From contig JBDRGC010000002.1 of the NCBI GenBank assembly GCA_043818215.1, positions 1 to 20,017 on the forward strand: a DNA stretch of 20,017 nt, read 5' to 3'. How positions within the stretch are numbered: the stretch's first letter is position 1; each line of letters starts with the position of its first letter. Shown piece after piece: positions 6,097-13,472 of the stretch. The position numbers and the translations under genes are program-made. Below the pieces are notes generated by a model. That model saw nothing but the letters and a program-made list of their open reading frames with translations. It did no database searches and was not told the origin of the DNA. The stretch is from JBDRGC01 sp043818215 (GTDB taxonomy: Bacteria > Chloroflexota > Anaerolineae > Anaerolineales > UBA11858).

Positions 6097-8589
6097 TCAT
6101 GTGTCAGACCGAGTTTGTTCGAACACCTTTGCCAATTCGCGGCGCAATACTTTGCCGATGAAGGTGCGCGGAAACTCATCCAAAAATATGACCACTCGAG
6201 GCACCAATTCAGGGGGCAGACGACGTTTGCAATAAGCAATCAAGGCTTGTGATGTTGGGCGTTCTCTTTTTGCAATCACGAACGCGATAGGCTGGCCAGC
6301 AATGGCGACCACAGCCGCTTCTTTGACTTGGGGAACCTCGAATAAGACCTCCTCCACATCCCGAGGAAAAGCTGGCTGATCGGGTTTGTTGGGGTACCAC
6401 ATATCGGCTTTGCGGGCGATGATGCGGACATATCCCTCCTCATCGGCTTGAGCCACATCCCCGGTGAGCAGCCAGCCATCAGCGCGCAGGACAGCATCGG
6501 TTGCTTCGGGATCGTTCCAGTAACCCAACATGACCTGGGGGCCGCGCACCGCCAATTCCCCGATCTGACCTGTGGGGACATCTTTGGCCCCATGTCGCAG
6601 CCCTACTACGCGGGCCTCTGTCGAGGGCAGGGGGATGCCAATGCTGCCTACTTTGCGCAGTCCGTTGAGCGGGTTGGCGTGAGTCACGGGCGACGCTTCT
6701 GTCAGACCGTATCCCTCCACCAGTCTGCCGCGGGTCAGTTTCTCGAAGGCTTCTTGTACCTCCATGGGAAGTGGAGCCGAACCGCTGATGCAGGCCCGAA
6801 TCGAACTAACCCCGTACTTCCGCACTCCGGGCTTATCTTTAATAGCGACGTACATTTGCGGCACCCCAGGGAAAATCGTAGGGTGATAACGTTTGATGGT
6901 TTCGAGGATATCAGTAACCTCGAATCTGGCCTTGAGAATCAGAGTTGCGCCCAGGGCAATGGGAACATTCAGAGCGGTGGTCATCCCATAGCTGTGGGAA
7001 ATGGGAATGGCACACAAGAAACGTTCGCAGCCTTCTTTGGCGTCTGGGATCCAATGCCGGGTTTGGAGAGCATTAGCCACCAGGTTGCGGTGGGAGAGCA
7101 TGACGCCTTTCGGAGCCGCGGTGGTGCCTCCGGTGTATTGGATGGAGGCTAAATCACCGGGACGCACATCCACTTCGGGAGTGAGTTTGCTCTGCGGGGC
7201 GAGAAGCCTGTCGAAATGGTGCATTCCATCTGATAGAGGTTGTTTCAAGCTGTGCTCTGATCGCTTTGCCCTTGAGAATCGCACCCCAAGTCGTTTCATG
7301 AGGGGCAGATAATCCGTTGCGCTGGTGAAGATGATATGCTGGATTGGGGTATTGGGTTGATCCTTAGCCTGGCGCGCAACCTCCTCGAATTGGGGGAGGG
7401 TGACTACAACCCTGGCACCGGCGTCGCCCGCCTGACGGATCAGCTCTTCTGGCTCCGTACTCGGTAGCGTGAAAACCACGACCGCCCCAGCCTTGAGCGT
7501 CCCAAAGAAACCGATAACGATTTGGGGCAGGTTGGGGAGCAGCAGCATAACCCGGTCGCCTTTGACAATTCCCAGAGCGAGCAAGGCATTGGCGAAACGG
7601 TTGACCTCTTGATTCAGGCGGCGGTAGGAAATGCGGCGACCCTCGAAGATAATCGCTGTTTTTCGTGGGAATCGCCGGTCTGAAGAACGCAGTAATTGGT
7701 GCAGCGGGACTTGGGGAATTGCCACCGTGAAGGGGATATTATCTTTGTAGTGTGACAGCCAGGGGCGTTTCTTCACCAGAGCTGCCCGGGCGGAGGTTTC
7801 GGATGATGACTCGTCTCTCCAGGACTGTCTGCGTTCATCCAAAGAGCAGCTGATGGCCCGGTTGACAGCTTCGCGCCGTTCCAGCATGACCATATGGCCT
7901 GAGGATCCCACATTGACATCCTCGGCCAGTGGAATAGCCTGACTAGTCTCTTCGAAGAGAGCGTGGTCGAATACTAAATCCCGGCTGCCGCGGATGGTCA
8001 GAGTGGGGACTGTCAGGCTTCTAAAAAGACTCCAACCATTCCACGGGAGAACGGTAGTGTGATACCAGGCGTGCATCACGTGCGGGGGAGCTGAAAGCCA
8101 GTCGCGGACGATGGGAGCCAACAGCCGGAGAACGGAAACGGGCAGCCTCAGGAGAAATCGATACAGCGGGTTGAGGTGAAATTCGCCCGTGGTTGCAATG
8201 AGAACAAGTTTCTCGATTCTGTTTGGGTGTGCCGCGGCATATTCGGCGGCCACTGCGCCCCCAAAGGAATGCCCGACTAGCACGAACTTCCCGGCCACTC
8301 CCAATACATCCAGGGCATTTTCCAGGTCAGTCTGGATCTGAGCCATGTGATACGGCCCAGCTGGCTTATCGGAGCGTCCATGCCCGCGCAAATCCAGGGC
8401 GATGACTCGATTTTGCACTGAGAAATCGCATAACTGGTATTGCCATTGGGTAGCCTGTCCCCCGTAACCGTGGATGAAAACGATTGTCCGCTGCGGATGA
8501 TCTGGCGCGATGTCAATGGCGGACAGTTGAACCCTGGGTTCAGAAGATACACGGATTTCACGTCGGTATAGTTCGATATCTATGTCCAT
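6097..8589 (-). CDS. Alpha/beta hydrolase fused to AMP-forming acyl-CoA ligase-type enzyme
   Basis: An 830-residue two-domain protein. Residues about 1-250 are an alpha/beta hydrolase with a complete triad: GHSFGG (Ser108), Asp204 in RGSRD and His232 in SSGHM. After a charged linker (about 250-290), residues about 295-825 are an ANL-superfamily adenylating enzyme. Its phosphate-binding loop is YTGGTTAAPKGVMLSHRN (485-502), followed by GYGLTEASP (626-634), TGD (Asp711) and the C-terminal lysine Lys813 in FIGKVLRREL. Overall it resembles long-chain fatty acid-CoA ligases (FadD-like), which activate an acyl chain with ATP and transfer it to CoA. The hinge region is unusual: RKADMWYPNKPDQPAFPRDV (726-745) replaces the common RKKDMI-GG-NI-P form, and the following PD-GE segment appears shortened (AIAGQPIAFV). 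A plausible role is release of an acyl group by the hydrolase followed by activation, but this is inference. No clear Shine-Dalgarno sequence precedes the ATG. Confidence 0.9.
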   Translation of the reverse strand: MDIDIELYRREIRVSSEPRVQLSAIDIAPDHPQRTIVFIHGYGGQATQWQYQLCDFSVQNRVIALDLRGHGRSDKPAGPYHMAQIQTDLENALDVLGVAGKFVLVGHSFGGAVAAEYAAAHPNRIEKLVLIATTGEFHLNPLYRFLLRLPVSVLRLLAPIVRDWLSAPPHVMHAWYHTTVLPWNGWSLFRSLTVPTLTIRGSRDLVFDHALFEETSQAIPLAEDVNVGSSGHMVMLERREAVNRAISCSLDERRQSWRDESSSETSARAALVKKRPWLSHYKDNIPFTVAIPQVPLHQLLRSSDRRFPRKTAIIFEGRRISYRRLNQEVNRFANALLALGIVKGDRVMLLLPNLPQIVIGFFGTLKAGAVVVFTLPSTEPEELIRQAGDAGARVVVTLPQFEEVARQAKDQPNTPIQHIIFTSATDYLPLMKRLGVRFSRAKRSEHSLKQPLSDGMHHFDRLLAPQSKLTPEVDVRPGDLASIQYTGGTTAAPKGVMLSHRNLVANALQTRHWIPDAKEGCERFLCAIPISHSYGMTTALNVPIALGATLILKARFEVTDILETIKRYHPTIFPGVPQMYVAIKDKPGVRKYGVSSIRACISGSAPLPMEVQEAFEKLTRGRLVEGYGLTEASPVTHANPLNGLRKVGSIGIPLPSTEARVVGLRHGAKDVPTGQIGELAVRGPQVMLGYWNDPEATDAVLRADGWLLTGDVAQADEEGYVRIIARKADMWYPNKPDQPAFPRDVEEVLFEVPQVKEAAVVAIAGQPIAFVIAKRERPTSQALIAYCKRRLPPELVPRVVIFLDEFPRTFIGKVLRRELAKVFEQTRSDT

Positions 8590-8632
8590 GTAGAAAGTCT
8601 ACAATACTTATCGTAAAACGTAAAGAGATTCG

Positions 8633-8659
8633 TGGACAATCTGTCAGTGATGCTATAAT
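8633..8659 (+). promoter_or_regulatory. Candidate extended -10 promoter
   Basis: TGGACA (8633-8638), 15 nt, then TATAAT (8654-8659) preceded by TG at the extended -10 position. The spacer is short but an extended -10 can compensate. It points towards the palindrome 8690-8786 and the yjbQ-like gene. Confidence 0.35.
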
Positions 8660-8689
8660 TCGTATGCGTTCAGCCAACTGGTGAAATAG

Positions 8690-8786
8690 GACGCGGATTA
8701 CGCGGATCAAACGGATTACCGCGGATTCTTTTAAAAAAAAATTAAAATCCGCTTCAATCCGTTTGATCCGCGTCATCTGCGTTCTA
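8690..8786. repeat. ACGCGGATT palindrome, copy 3
   Basis: Inner arms ACGCGGATCAAACGGATT (8700-8717) and the exact reverse complement at 8756-8773 form an 18-bp perfect stem. Outer arms (GGACGCGGATTACGCGG side against CGCGTCATCTGCGTTC side) pair imperfectly. The loop is A-rich. It is built like the palindromes at 3840 and 5092 but with diverged words. Confidence 0.6.
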
Positions 8787-8796
8787 TTAAGCAACT

Positions 8797-8826
8797 TTCA
8801 GCAGACGCCTGAACGATTGCTATAAT
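8797..8826 (+). promoter_or_regulatory. Candidate promoter of the yjbQ-like gene
   Basis: TATAAT (8821-8826) is preceded by TGC, giving the extended -10 TGCTATAAT. The -35 is weak (TTCAGC at 8797-8802, 18-nt spacer). Transcription from about 8833 would give a leader of about 90 nt carrying the palindrome TCACCGCGGTGA. Confidence 0.45.
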
Positions 8827-8922
8827 CTACATAACTACTTTGTTTGTTTTTCTCAGCGTACTCCGCGATCACCGCGGTGACATTGGTTTTAGCTGCATAA
8901 GTTCAAAAAGAATGGAGGAGTC

Positions 8923-9342
8923 ATGAAAATCGAAACTTCATCAATCCAATTGAGCACCCACGGCAACGCCGATATGCAAGACATCACCGGCCCAGTTGCC
9001 GAGACGATCCGTAATTCAGGTTTGAAGAATGGCATTGTGACCATCTTTTGCCCATCTTCGACCAGCGCGTTGACCACCATCGAGTACGAGTCTGGCTGTC
9101 TGAGCGATTTGCGCCGGCTGTTCGACGAGATCATCGACCCCGACCGGCATTTCGCTCACAACGCCCGCTGGCATGATGGCAACGGGCACTCTCACGTCCG
9201 CGCCGCGCTGCTAGGCCCCTCGTTGACCGTGCCTTTTGTGGATGGCCGCTTGACCCTGGGAACCTGGCAGCAAATCATCTTCATCGATTTCGACAATCGT
9301 TCGAGACGGCGCGAATTGGTTGTGCAAATTATGGGGGAGTGA
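8923..9342 (+). CDS. yjbQ: YjbQ/UPF0047 family protein (secondary thiamine-phosphate synthase-type)
   Basis: A 139-residue protein, the normal size for the family. It shows the characteristic conserved run: HGNADMQDIT (13-22), STSALTTIEYE (46-56), HNARWHDGNGHSHVRAALLG (79-98), PSLTVPFVDGRLTLGTWQQI (99-118) and FIDFDNRSRRRELVVQI (120-136). Family members have weak thiamine-phosphate synthase activity and can complement thiE mutants, but the physiological role is uncertain. Here there are no thiamine genes nearby and no TPP riboswitch in the leader. GGAGGAG at 8914-8920 sits just before the ATG at 8923, which fixes the start. It is one of the few plus-strand genes and is probably monocistronic. 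Confidence 0.93.
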   Translation: MKIETSSIQLSTHGNADMQDITGPVAETIRNSGLKNGIVTIFCPSSTSALTTIEYESGCLSDLRRLFDEIIDPDRHFAHNARWHDGNGHSHVRAALLGPSLTVPFVDGRLTLGTWQQIIFIDFDNRSRRRELVVQIMGE

Positions 9343-9350
9343 GGGGGGCG

Positions 9351-9430
9351 GCGAATGGCAGGTGGCAAGTAGCGGATGGCGAATGGCGAATGGCGAGTCA
9401 GCGAGTTGGCGAGTCGGTGAGTCGGCGAGT
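9351..9430. repeat. Short tandem array, GGCGAAT/GGCGAGT-type units
   Basis: Begins 9 nt after the yjbQ-like stop. The first units are 7 nt (GGCGAAT, GGCGAGT), drifting to 8-nt units (TGGCGAGT, CGGTGAGT, CGGCGAGT). It is one of several arrays of 7/8-nt period lying directly behind genes in this window. Confidence 0.6.
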
Positions 9431-9433
9431 AAG

Positions 9434-9463
9434 ACCTTCCAGGTTTCTGAAATCCTGGAAGGT
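9434..9463. repeat. Hairpin downstream of yjbQ-like gene
   Basis: ACCTTCCAGG (9434-9443) and CCTGGAAGGT (9454-9463) form a perfect 10-bp stem with a 10-nt loop, followed by TTTGTAAT. The tail is too U-poor for a confident intrinsic terminator, but its place behind the yjbQ-like gene and the tandem array fits a 3'-end hairpin. Confidence 0.45.
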
Positions 9464-9499
9464 TTGTAATGAGTAAGCGACATGCATGGCAGCGTAGAT

Positions 9500-9527
9500 T
9501 TGATAGTGGAACATCAGGTGGTACAAT
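9500..9527 (+). promoter_or_regulatory. Candidate promoter of the antitoxin-like gene
   Basis: TTGATA (9500-9505), 16 nt, TACAAT (9522-9527). A start near 9534 would give a leader of about 40 nt to the ATG at 9574. Confidence 0.4.
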
Positions 9528-9573
9528 TGCGATGATGACGTTTTGTGTTCATAAAAAACTGGGAGCATGAGAT

Positions 9574-9807
9574 ATGGAAGCATATAAATTTGATACCACT
9601 ATTCGGGAAAACGGAGTCATTCAGATTCCGGAAATTGCCAAGTTTGCGTCCCATCAGGTTGAAATCTTCATTTTGGTCAAACCGAAACCCCAACTAGCAA
9701 CGGGGAAACCACAAACTATGAGTAATTTTCTTGCGAAATGGCGGGGATTCTTAAAGGGTTTCGACCCGGATGAAATGAAATACCAATACCTGCAAATAAA
9801 AATGTGA
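9574..9807 (+). CDS. Small antitoxin-like protein (VapB-like role inferred)
   Basis: A 77-residue protein. Its first 40 residues (FDTTIRENGVIQIPEI, then HQVEIFILVKP) follow the pattern of short beta-rich AbrB/DUF2281-type antitoxins. The C-terminal part (FLAKWRGFLKGFDPDEMKYQ then YLQ) is the acidic/aromatic tail such antitoxins use to cap their toxin. GGGAG at 9561-9565 lies 8 nt before the ATG. The last three codons (IKM) probably come from DNA on the far side of a deletion, because a different frame that overlaps the end of this gene carries the C-terminus of a PIN-domain toxin (9783-9974). Family placement is by pattern only; the toxin next door is the stronger evidence for the role. Confidence 0.6.
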   Translation: MEAYKFDTTIRENGVIQIPEIAKFASHQVEIFILVKPKPQLATGKPQTMSNFLAKWRGFLKGFDPDEMKYQYLQIKM

Positions 9808-9974
9808 TCATCCAGGCACTACAATCGAATATATCGGATTTTGAAGACGCGGTCCAGGAAAGTTCCGCAAAGAATGAAGGAATCAATGTGATTGTCACCC
9901 GCAACGAGGCTGATTTTAAAGACACAGACCTGGAGATACATAGCCCTGAGTCATTTTTGCGCTCCAGACTCTAA
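9783..9974 (+). pseudogene. C-terminal remnant of a PIN-domain (VapC-like) toxin
   Basis: In the +3 frame from about 9783 to a TAA at 9972-9974 the translation runs PIPANKNVIIQALQSNISDF, then EDAVQESSAKNEGINVIVTR, then NEADFKDTDLEIHSPESFL. This matches the second half of PIN-domain ribonucleases: the DFEDAVQ acidic motif, a small-residue helix, (I)VTRN-DF and a closing SP-FL. The first half, including the N-terminal Asp motif (usually LDTNV), is absent. The frame closes upstream at a TGA (9771-9773) inside the antitoxin-like gene, and the only late start is a GTG at 9804 without a ribosome-binding site. A deletion of roughly 60-70 codons that fused the antitoxin's end to mid-toxin explains both frames. 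Not expected to be an active nuclease. Confidence 0.75.
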
Positions 9975-10141
9975 ATTACGGATCACCAGGCTTGTCAGGA
10001 CTGTTGCAAAGTCGTAAGTTTCCCCCCCCGCTGCCCATCTGCTGCCCAACTCGGTAAAGGATTACACCTCGCCAACCGCACCCATCTGCTAATCCGCTTC
10101 AGTCCGCAGTCCAACCTGGCAGTAAATGCGAGTCGGGGAGC

Positions 10142-10182
10142 GCAAATGTGCGACGCACTTCGGAAGTGCGTCACACATTTGC
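10142..10182. repeat. Near-perfect 41-nt palindrome
   Basis: Two 20-nt arms around a single central G pair with one mismatch; the centre is GACGCACTTC-G-GAAGTGCGTC, and the arms end in GCAAATGTG/CACATTTGC. It lies between the PIN remnant and the convergent glycosidase gene. It could serve as a bidirectional terminator-like hairpin, but there is no U-run on either strand. The rest of 9975-10205 shows nothing else recognisable apart from the TCATCGG array. Confidence 0.6.
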
Positions 10183-10190
10183 ACGGGTGA

Positions 10191-10223
10191 GTCATCGGTC
10201 GTCGGTCATCGGTCATCGGTCGG
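10191..10223. repeat. Heptamer array, unit GTCATCG
   Basis: Four and a half 7-nt units (GTCATCG with one GTCGTCG variant). The array overlaps the 3' end of the glycosidase gene and encodes its last residues (TDDR) and stop. Confidence 0.7.
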
Positions 10224-11096
10224 CTTTGCAAATATCCCCAAATGATTGCCCACCGCGCGTTGACGCCCCGGGATGCCGTTGTTGATGGGGGAGTTCAGCA
10301 CGTTTGGATTGCCAAAATTCCCTTCGATAACCAGCGTGCTCGACCCGCCGCCATCCAGATTCATGGCTGTGTACCCGCCGTGAAAAACGATGATCTCGGC
10401 CAGTTCATTCAGCGTTGCGCCCTCCGAATAGCCTGGTTGGCGGCCATCGACGACGATGAGAATCAGCCGCCGGTTGGCCCGATCAAGCGCCACCGCCGAC
10501 CGGGGAGCCGGCGACCCGCCCAACCCGTTGAGTGGATTTCCCCGTCTGACCAGCATGGCATTTCCGGAGATAGCATTGTGAGTTTTGCCAACTTGATCGT
10601 CGATGCGGGCTTGGTTTGTGGGAGACAAAAACAAGGTTGGTTCGTTATCTGTATCTTGAGAATAAAGATGGCCCTCAGACGCCGCCAGCCCGATCACGTC
10701 AACCGCATCACCGGAGTGGGGGTAGTAATCCAAAATAGTATGCGAATACCAGGGGGTGAAACCATCCCCGTTGATGGCGATCTGCACCCCAAACTCGTCC
10801 GCGAATTGTGACGTGGTGCGTGCCTCGAGGGGCAATTCTGCTTTGGGGTCGCCGGGGGTGACCAGCGCGCGGATACCATCAGCTTGTAGATCGATGATGA
10901 TTACGTGTATCACCATTGGCCGCGGTGAACTGCGCACATCCCGGATGTATTCGACCCCCTGAAACAAAGTCTCTTGAGTGGGCTTGGGCTGCGGGCGAAA
11001 ATTAATCGCCAGCCAGCCTCCGCCAGCGCACAGTACCAGCGCCAGTGCTGCGAGGGCCGTAGTCAGGCAAGTTATGCGAAGCGGTTTTCGGTTCAT
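10206..11096 (-). CDS. Exported phosphodiester glycosidase family protein (NAGPA domain)
   Basis: A 296-residue protein with an N-terminal hydrophobic signal/anchor (about 7-32, no canonical lipobox before Cys23). The rest is an NAGPA-type domain: AINGDGF (107-113), APRSAVALD (197-205), VVDGRQPGYSEGATLNELAE (215-234), MNLDGGGSSTLV (245-256) and RAVGNHLGIF (280-289). These are the family's conserved blocks; the family includes the mammalian uncovering enzyme that removes GlcNAc from a phosphodiester. The bacterial substrates are mostly unknown, possibly cell-surface glycan phosphodiesters. The domain appears complete. The final TDDR-stop is written by the GTCATCG heptamer array, so the native end was probably just after IFAKP. 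It is the last gene of the M20-DUF1385 run, 124 nt downstream, with a second heptamer array in the gap. No Shine-Dalgarno sequence precedes the ATG. Confidence 0.9.
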   Translation of the reverse strand: MNRKPLRITCLTTALAALALVLCAGGGWLAINFRPQPKPTQETLFQGVEYIRDVRSSPRPMVIHVIIIDLQADGIRALVTPGDPKAELPLEARTTSQFADEFGVQIAINGDGFTPWYSHTILDYYPHSGDAVDVIGLAASEGHLYSQDTDNEPTLFLSPTNQARIDDQVGKTHNAISGNAMLVRRGNPLNGLGGSPAPRSAVALDRANRRLILIVVDGRQPGYSEGATLNELAEIIVFHGGYTAMNLDGGGSSTLVIEGNFGNPNVLNSPINNGIPGRQRAVGNHLGIFAKPTDDR

Positions 11097-11140
11097 AATT
11101 AGGGGATCAGGGGCTAGGAATCAGGTATCAGGCGACCAGG

Positions 11141-11238
11141 CCTCTATCCTCCGTCCTCTGTCCTCTGTCCTCCGTCATCCGTCCTCCGTCATCCGTCCTC
11201 CGTCCTCCGTCCTCCATCCTCTACCCTCTACCCTCCGC
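11141..11238. repeat. Heptamer array, unit CCTCCGT
   Basis: Fourteen 7-nt units in register (CCTCCGT, CCTCTGT, CATCCGT, CCTCTAC variants) lie between the glycosidase and DUF1385 genes. The array runs into the 3' end of the DUF1385 gene and supplies its last few codons (about AEGRG) and TAG stop. Confidence 0.75.
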
Positions 11239-12096
11239 CTCCCGCATAGCGTTGAAGGCCGCAATGCCCACTTCGATGATGTCCAGCGACGGCTCGCGGG
11301 TGGTCAGGTGTTGCAGAGCCAGATTGGGTTTGATAATCGCTTTTACGAGAGGCGAATCCAGATGGGCGGCTGTCCAGCGGATGTACTCGTAGGCCAGACC
11401 CGCTAAAATGGGGATGAAAAGCAACCGGCTGGTCAACCGCCACGCAAGCGACATCGGACCGAGCAATGAAAACGCCAACACCGACAGCAAAACCAGGGTG
11501 AGCAGAAAGGCAGTCCCGCAGCGGGGATGTTCCACAGAGTATGTATCCACATTTTCTGGCGTGAGTTCGACCCCGGCTTCGAACGCGTTGATCGTTTTGT
11601 GCTCGGCGCCGTGGTACGCGAAAACGCGCTTCACATCTGGCATCAACCCTATAGCCCAGATATAGCCAATCAGCAATAGCAGGCGCGCGACCCCCTCGGC
11701 CAGATTGCTCCACCAGGCATTTAGCTCTAAATATCGCTCGGCTAATTGTGCAGCCGCGGCCGGAGCCAGGAAGAATAAGCCAATCCCAAAAGTCAGGGAA
11801 AGTCCCAGGGTCAGATACAACGCTGGGCCTTCCAACTGCTCGTCCTCGCCGGTTTGCATATTCGCCGAAAGGGTCAGGGCACGCATCCCCAAACCCAGGG
11901 CATCCCACAGGAGCACTAACCCCCTCAAAAAAGGAATTTTCGTCAGGCGGCTTTTATAGATGCCGCCTAATTCTTCGGTGTGGATCACAATCTCTTGGTC
12001 GGGTGTACGCATGGCAACAGCCACTGTCTTTGCGCCGCGCATCATCACACCCTCTATCACAGCCTGTCCGCCGTAGTTGGGTAATTTATCGGTCAT
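11221..12096 (-). CDS. DUF1385 (YqhQ-like) multipass membrane protein
   Basis: A 291-residue protein with the DUF1385 signature throughout: GGQAVIEGVMMRG (9-21), PFLRGLVLL (55-63), the conserved YHGAEHKTINAFEAG (161-175) and HPRCGTAFLL (190-199), AGLAYEYIRW (232-241) and LQHLTTREPS (261-270). Hydrophobic segments lie at about 91-118, 137-152, 195-215 and 222-236, so it is an integral membrane protein. The paired His/Glu/Cys motifs would suit metal binding, but no function is established for the family. The start ATG at 12096 overlaps the M20 stop by four bases (ATGA), so translation is probably coupled. The C-terminal AEGRG comes from the CCTCCGT heptamer array. Confidence 0.9.
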   Translation of the reverse strand: MTDKLPNYGGQAVIEGVMMRGAKTVAVAMRTPDQEIVIHTEELGGIYKSRLTKIPFLRGLVLLWDALGLGMRALTLSANMQTGEDEQLEGPALYLTLGLSLTFGIGLFFLAPAAAAQLAERYLELNAWWSNLAEGVARLLLLIGYIWAIGLMPDVKRVFAYHGAEHKTINAFEAGVELTPENVDTYSVEHPRCGTAFLLTLVLLSVLAFSLLGPMSLAWRLTSRLLFIPILAGLAYEYIRWTAAHLDSPLVKAIIKPNLALQHLTTREPSLDIIEVGIAAFNAMREAEGRG

Positions 12097-13472
12097 GATT
12101 TGTCCAAGTTAAAGAAGAAATGGATCAGGGCATCGATGCCTTTGTACCACGTCGGCAGATGCAGTTTCTCGTTAGGCCCGTGCATATTGTCGCTGGGAAG
12201 ACCGAACCCCGTGTTTACGGTTTCGACTCCCAAGATTTGCTGGAAATACACCACTACCGGGACGCTGCCGCCTTCGCGTTTGAACACTGGATGCACCCCC
12301 CAGGCGGATTCGGCAGCCTCGATGTAGGCCTGCACCCACGGGGAGTTCCGGTCGCTGATCGAGGGGAGGGAGCCGGCCATTTTGATGACTTCCCATTTGA
12401 CGGTGGGAGGCGCGTTGGTTTCCATGTAATCTAGCAATTGCTGGTGGACCTCGTCGGGGTTTTGATCGGGAACCAGCCGGCAGGAGATTTTTGCCATTGC
12501 GTAAGCGGGCAGCACAGTCTTGGAGCCTTCTCCCGTGAACCCTGAGAGCAGCCCGTTGACCTCGAGCGTGGGCCGTCCGCCAGTGCGTTCTATGGGGGTG
12601 TATCCCTCTTCGCCCCATAGGGCCGGCGCGCCAGTATTTTCCAGATACCAGGCCTCGTCTACGGGGAGACGGGCCAGTTCGGCTCTCTCTTCCGTGTCCA
12701 GGGTGCGGACATTGTCGTAGAAACCGGGCAGGGTAACGCGGCCTTTTGCATTGTGCATCCCAGCGATCAATTCGGTCAAGACCTGGGCCGGGTTATGCAC
12801 CGCCCCGCCGAAAACCCCGGAGTGCAGGTCGTGATCGGGACCCCAAAGCCGTATCTCGAAGTATGCCAGCCCGCGCAGCGCGTACGTGACCGTGGGCAGG
12901 TTGGGCGAGATCATACCGGTGTCAGTGTTGAGCGCGAAGTCGCAGGCCAGCAAATCCTTGTGCTCCCGGATGAACGGCGCCAGGTGCGGGCCTCCAATTT
13001 CTTCTTCACCCTCGATGATGAATTTCACATTGACCGGCAGTTTGCTGGTTTCGACAATCGACTCGATGGCGTTGAGCGCCGCCGTGATCTGCCCTTTCAT
13101 ATCGGTTGCGCCGCGGGCGTAAATATTCTCTCCGCGCACGCTGGGTTGGAAAGGCGGACTGTCCCACTTGTCCAACGGTTCAGCCGGCTGCACATCGTAG
13201 TGCCCGTAGATCAGAACGGTGGGGGCCGATTCCCCGGCGTTCAGCGATTGGCCACAAACCAGGGGATGCCCGTCGGTGGGGTATATTCTTACATTCTTCA
13301 TCCCCAGGGCTTCGAGATGGTTGGCAACCCATTCGGCTGCGCGTTGAATATCGCCCTTATGCTCGGGATCAGTGGATACAGATGGAATGGCCGTAAAAGT
13401 GATTAGCTCATCTAAAAATCGGGTGTGATTTTTATGAGCATATTCGATTGCGGAAGTTCGGATGTCAGACAT
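12093..13472 (-). CDS. M20-family metallopeptidase (dipeptidase)
   Basis: A 459-residue cytoplasmic peptidase, typical length for the M20 dipeptidase/carnosinase-like group, which cleaves dipeptides or amino-acyl bonds with a two-metal centre. Metal and catalytic residues are visible: YGHYDVQP (His91, Asp93), GATDMKG (Asp124), the EGEEEIGG glutamates (about 154-158), the NTDTG aspartate (Asp184) and the late histidine in SDNMHGPNE (His431). The dimerisation-lid domain occupies about 195-370 and carries HDLHSG (His217). All key residues are present. It is the first gene of a run with the DUF1385 gene (4-nt overlap) and, more loosely, the NAGPA-family gene. The functional link is not obvious. 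A GAGG sits about 13 nt before the ATG, longer than ideal. Confidence 0.94.
   Translation of the reverse strand: MSDIRTSAIEYAHKNHTRFLDELITFTAIPSVSTDPEHKGDIQRAAEWVANHLEALGMKNVRIYPTDGHPLVCGQSLNAGESAPTVLIYGHYDVQPAEPLDKWDSPPFQPSVRGENIYARGATDMKGQITAALNAIESIVETSKLPVNVKFIIEGEEEIGGPHLAPFIREHKDLLACDFALNTDTGMISPNLPTVTYALRGLAYFEIRLWGPDHDLHSGVFGGAVHNPAQVLTELIAGMHNAKGRVTLPGFYDNVRTLDTEERAELARLPVDEAWYLENTGAPALWGEEGYTPIERTGGRPTLEVNGLLSGFTGEGSKTVLPAYAMAKISCRLVPDQNPDEVHQQLLDYMETNAPPTVKWEVIKMAGSLPSISDRNSPWVQAYIEAAESAWGVHPVFKREGGSVPVVVYFQQILGVETVNTGFGLPSDNMHGPNEKLHLPTWYKGIDALIHFFFNLDKS

Larger units (their letters stand above)
8590..8922. other. Divergent intergenic region with promoter-like sites and a palindrome
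   Basis: This 333-nt space separates the leftward fusion gene from the rightward yjbQ-like gene. It holds two extended -10 motifs TGCTATAAT on the plus strand (8651-8659 and 8818-8826), a long ACGCGGATT palindrome between them (8690-8786), and a 12-bp perfect palindrome TCACCGCGGTGA (8869-8880) in the presumed leader of the yjbQ-like gene. Confidence 0.5.

Noticed and set aside
6097..8589. Reading the fusion as an OleBC-type olefin (beta-lactone) enzyme
   Set aside because: OleB proteins use an aspartate nucleophile in a haloalkane-dehalogenase-like elbow, whereas this domain has the serine elbow GHSFGG. No oleA or oleD lies nearby, and the ligase half looks FadD-like.
8833..8922. TPP riboswitch ahead of the yjbQ-like gene
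   Set aside because: The leader lacks the conserved THI-box words (such as CUGAGA) and is too short and simple.
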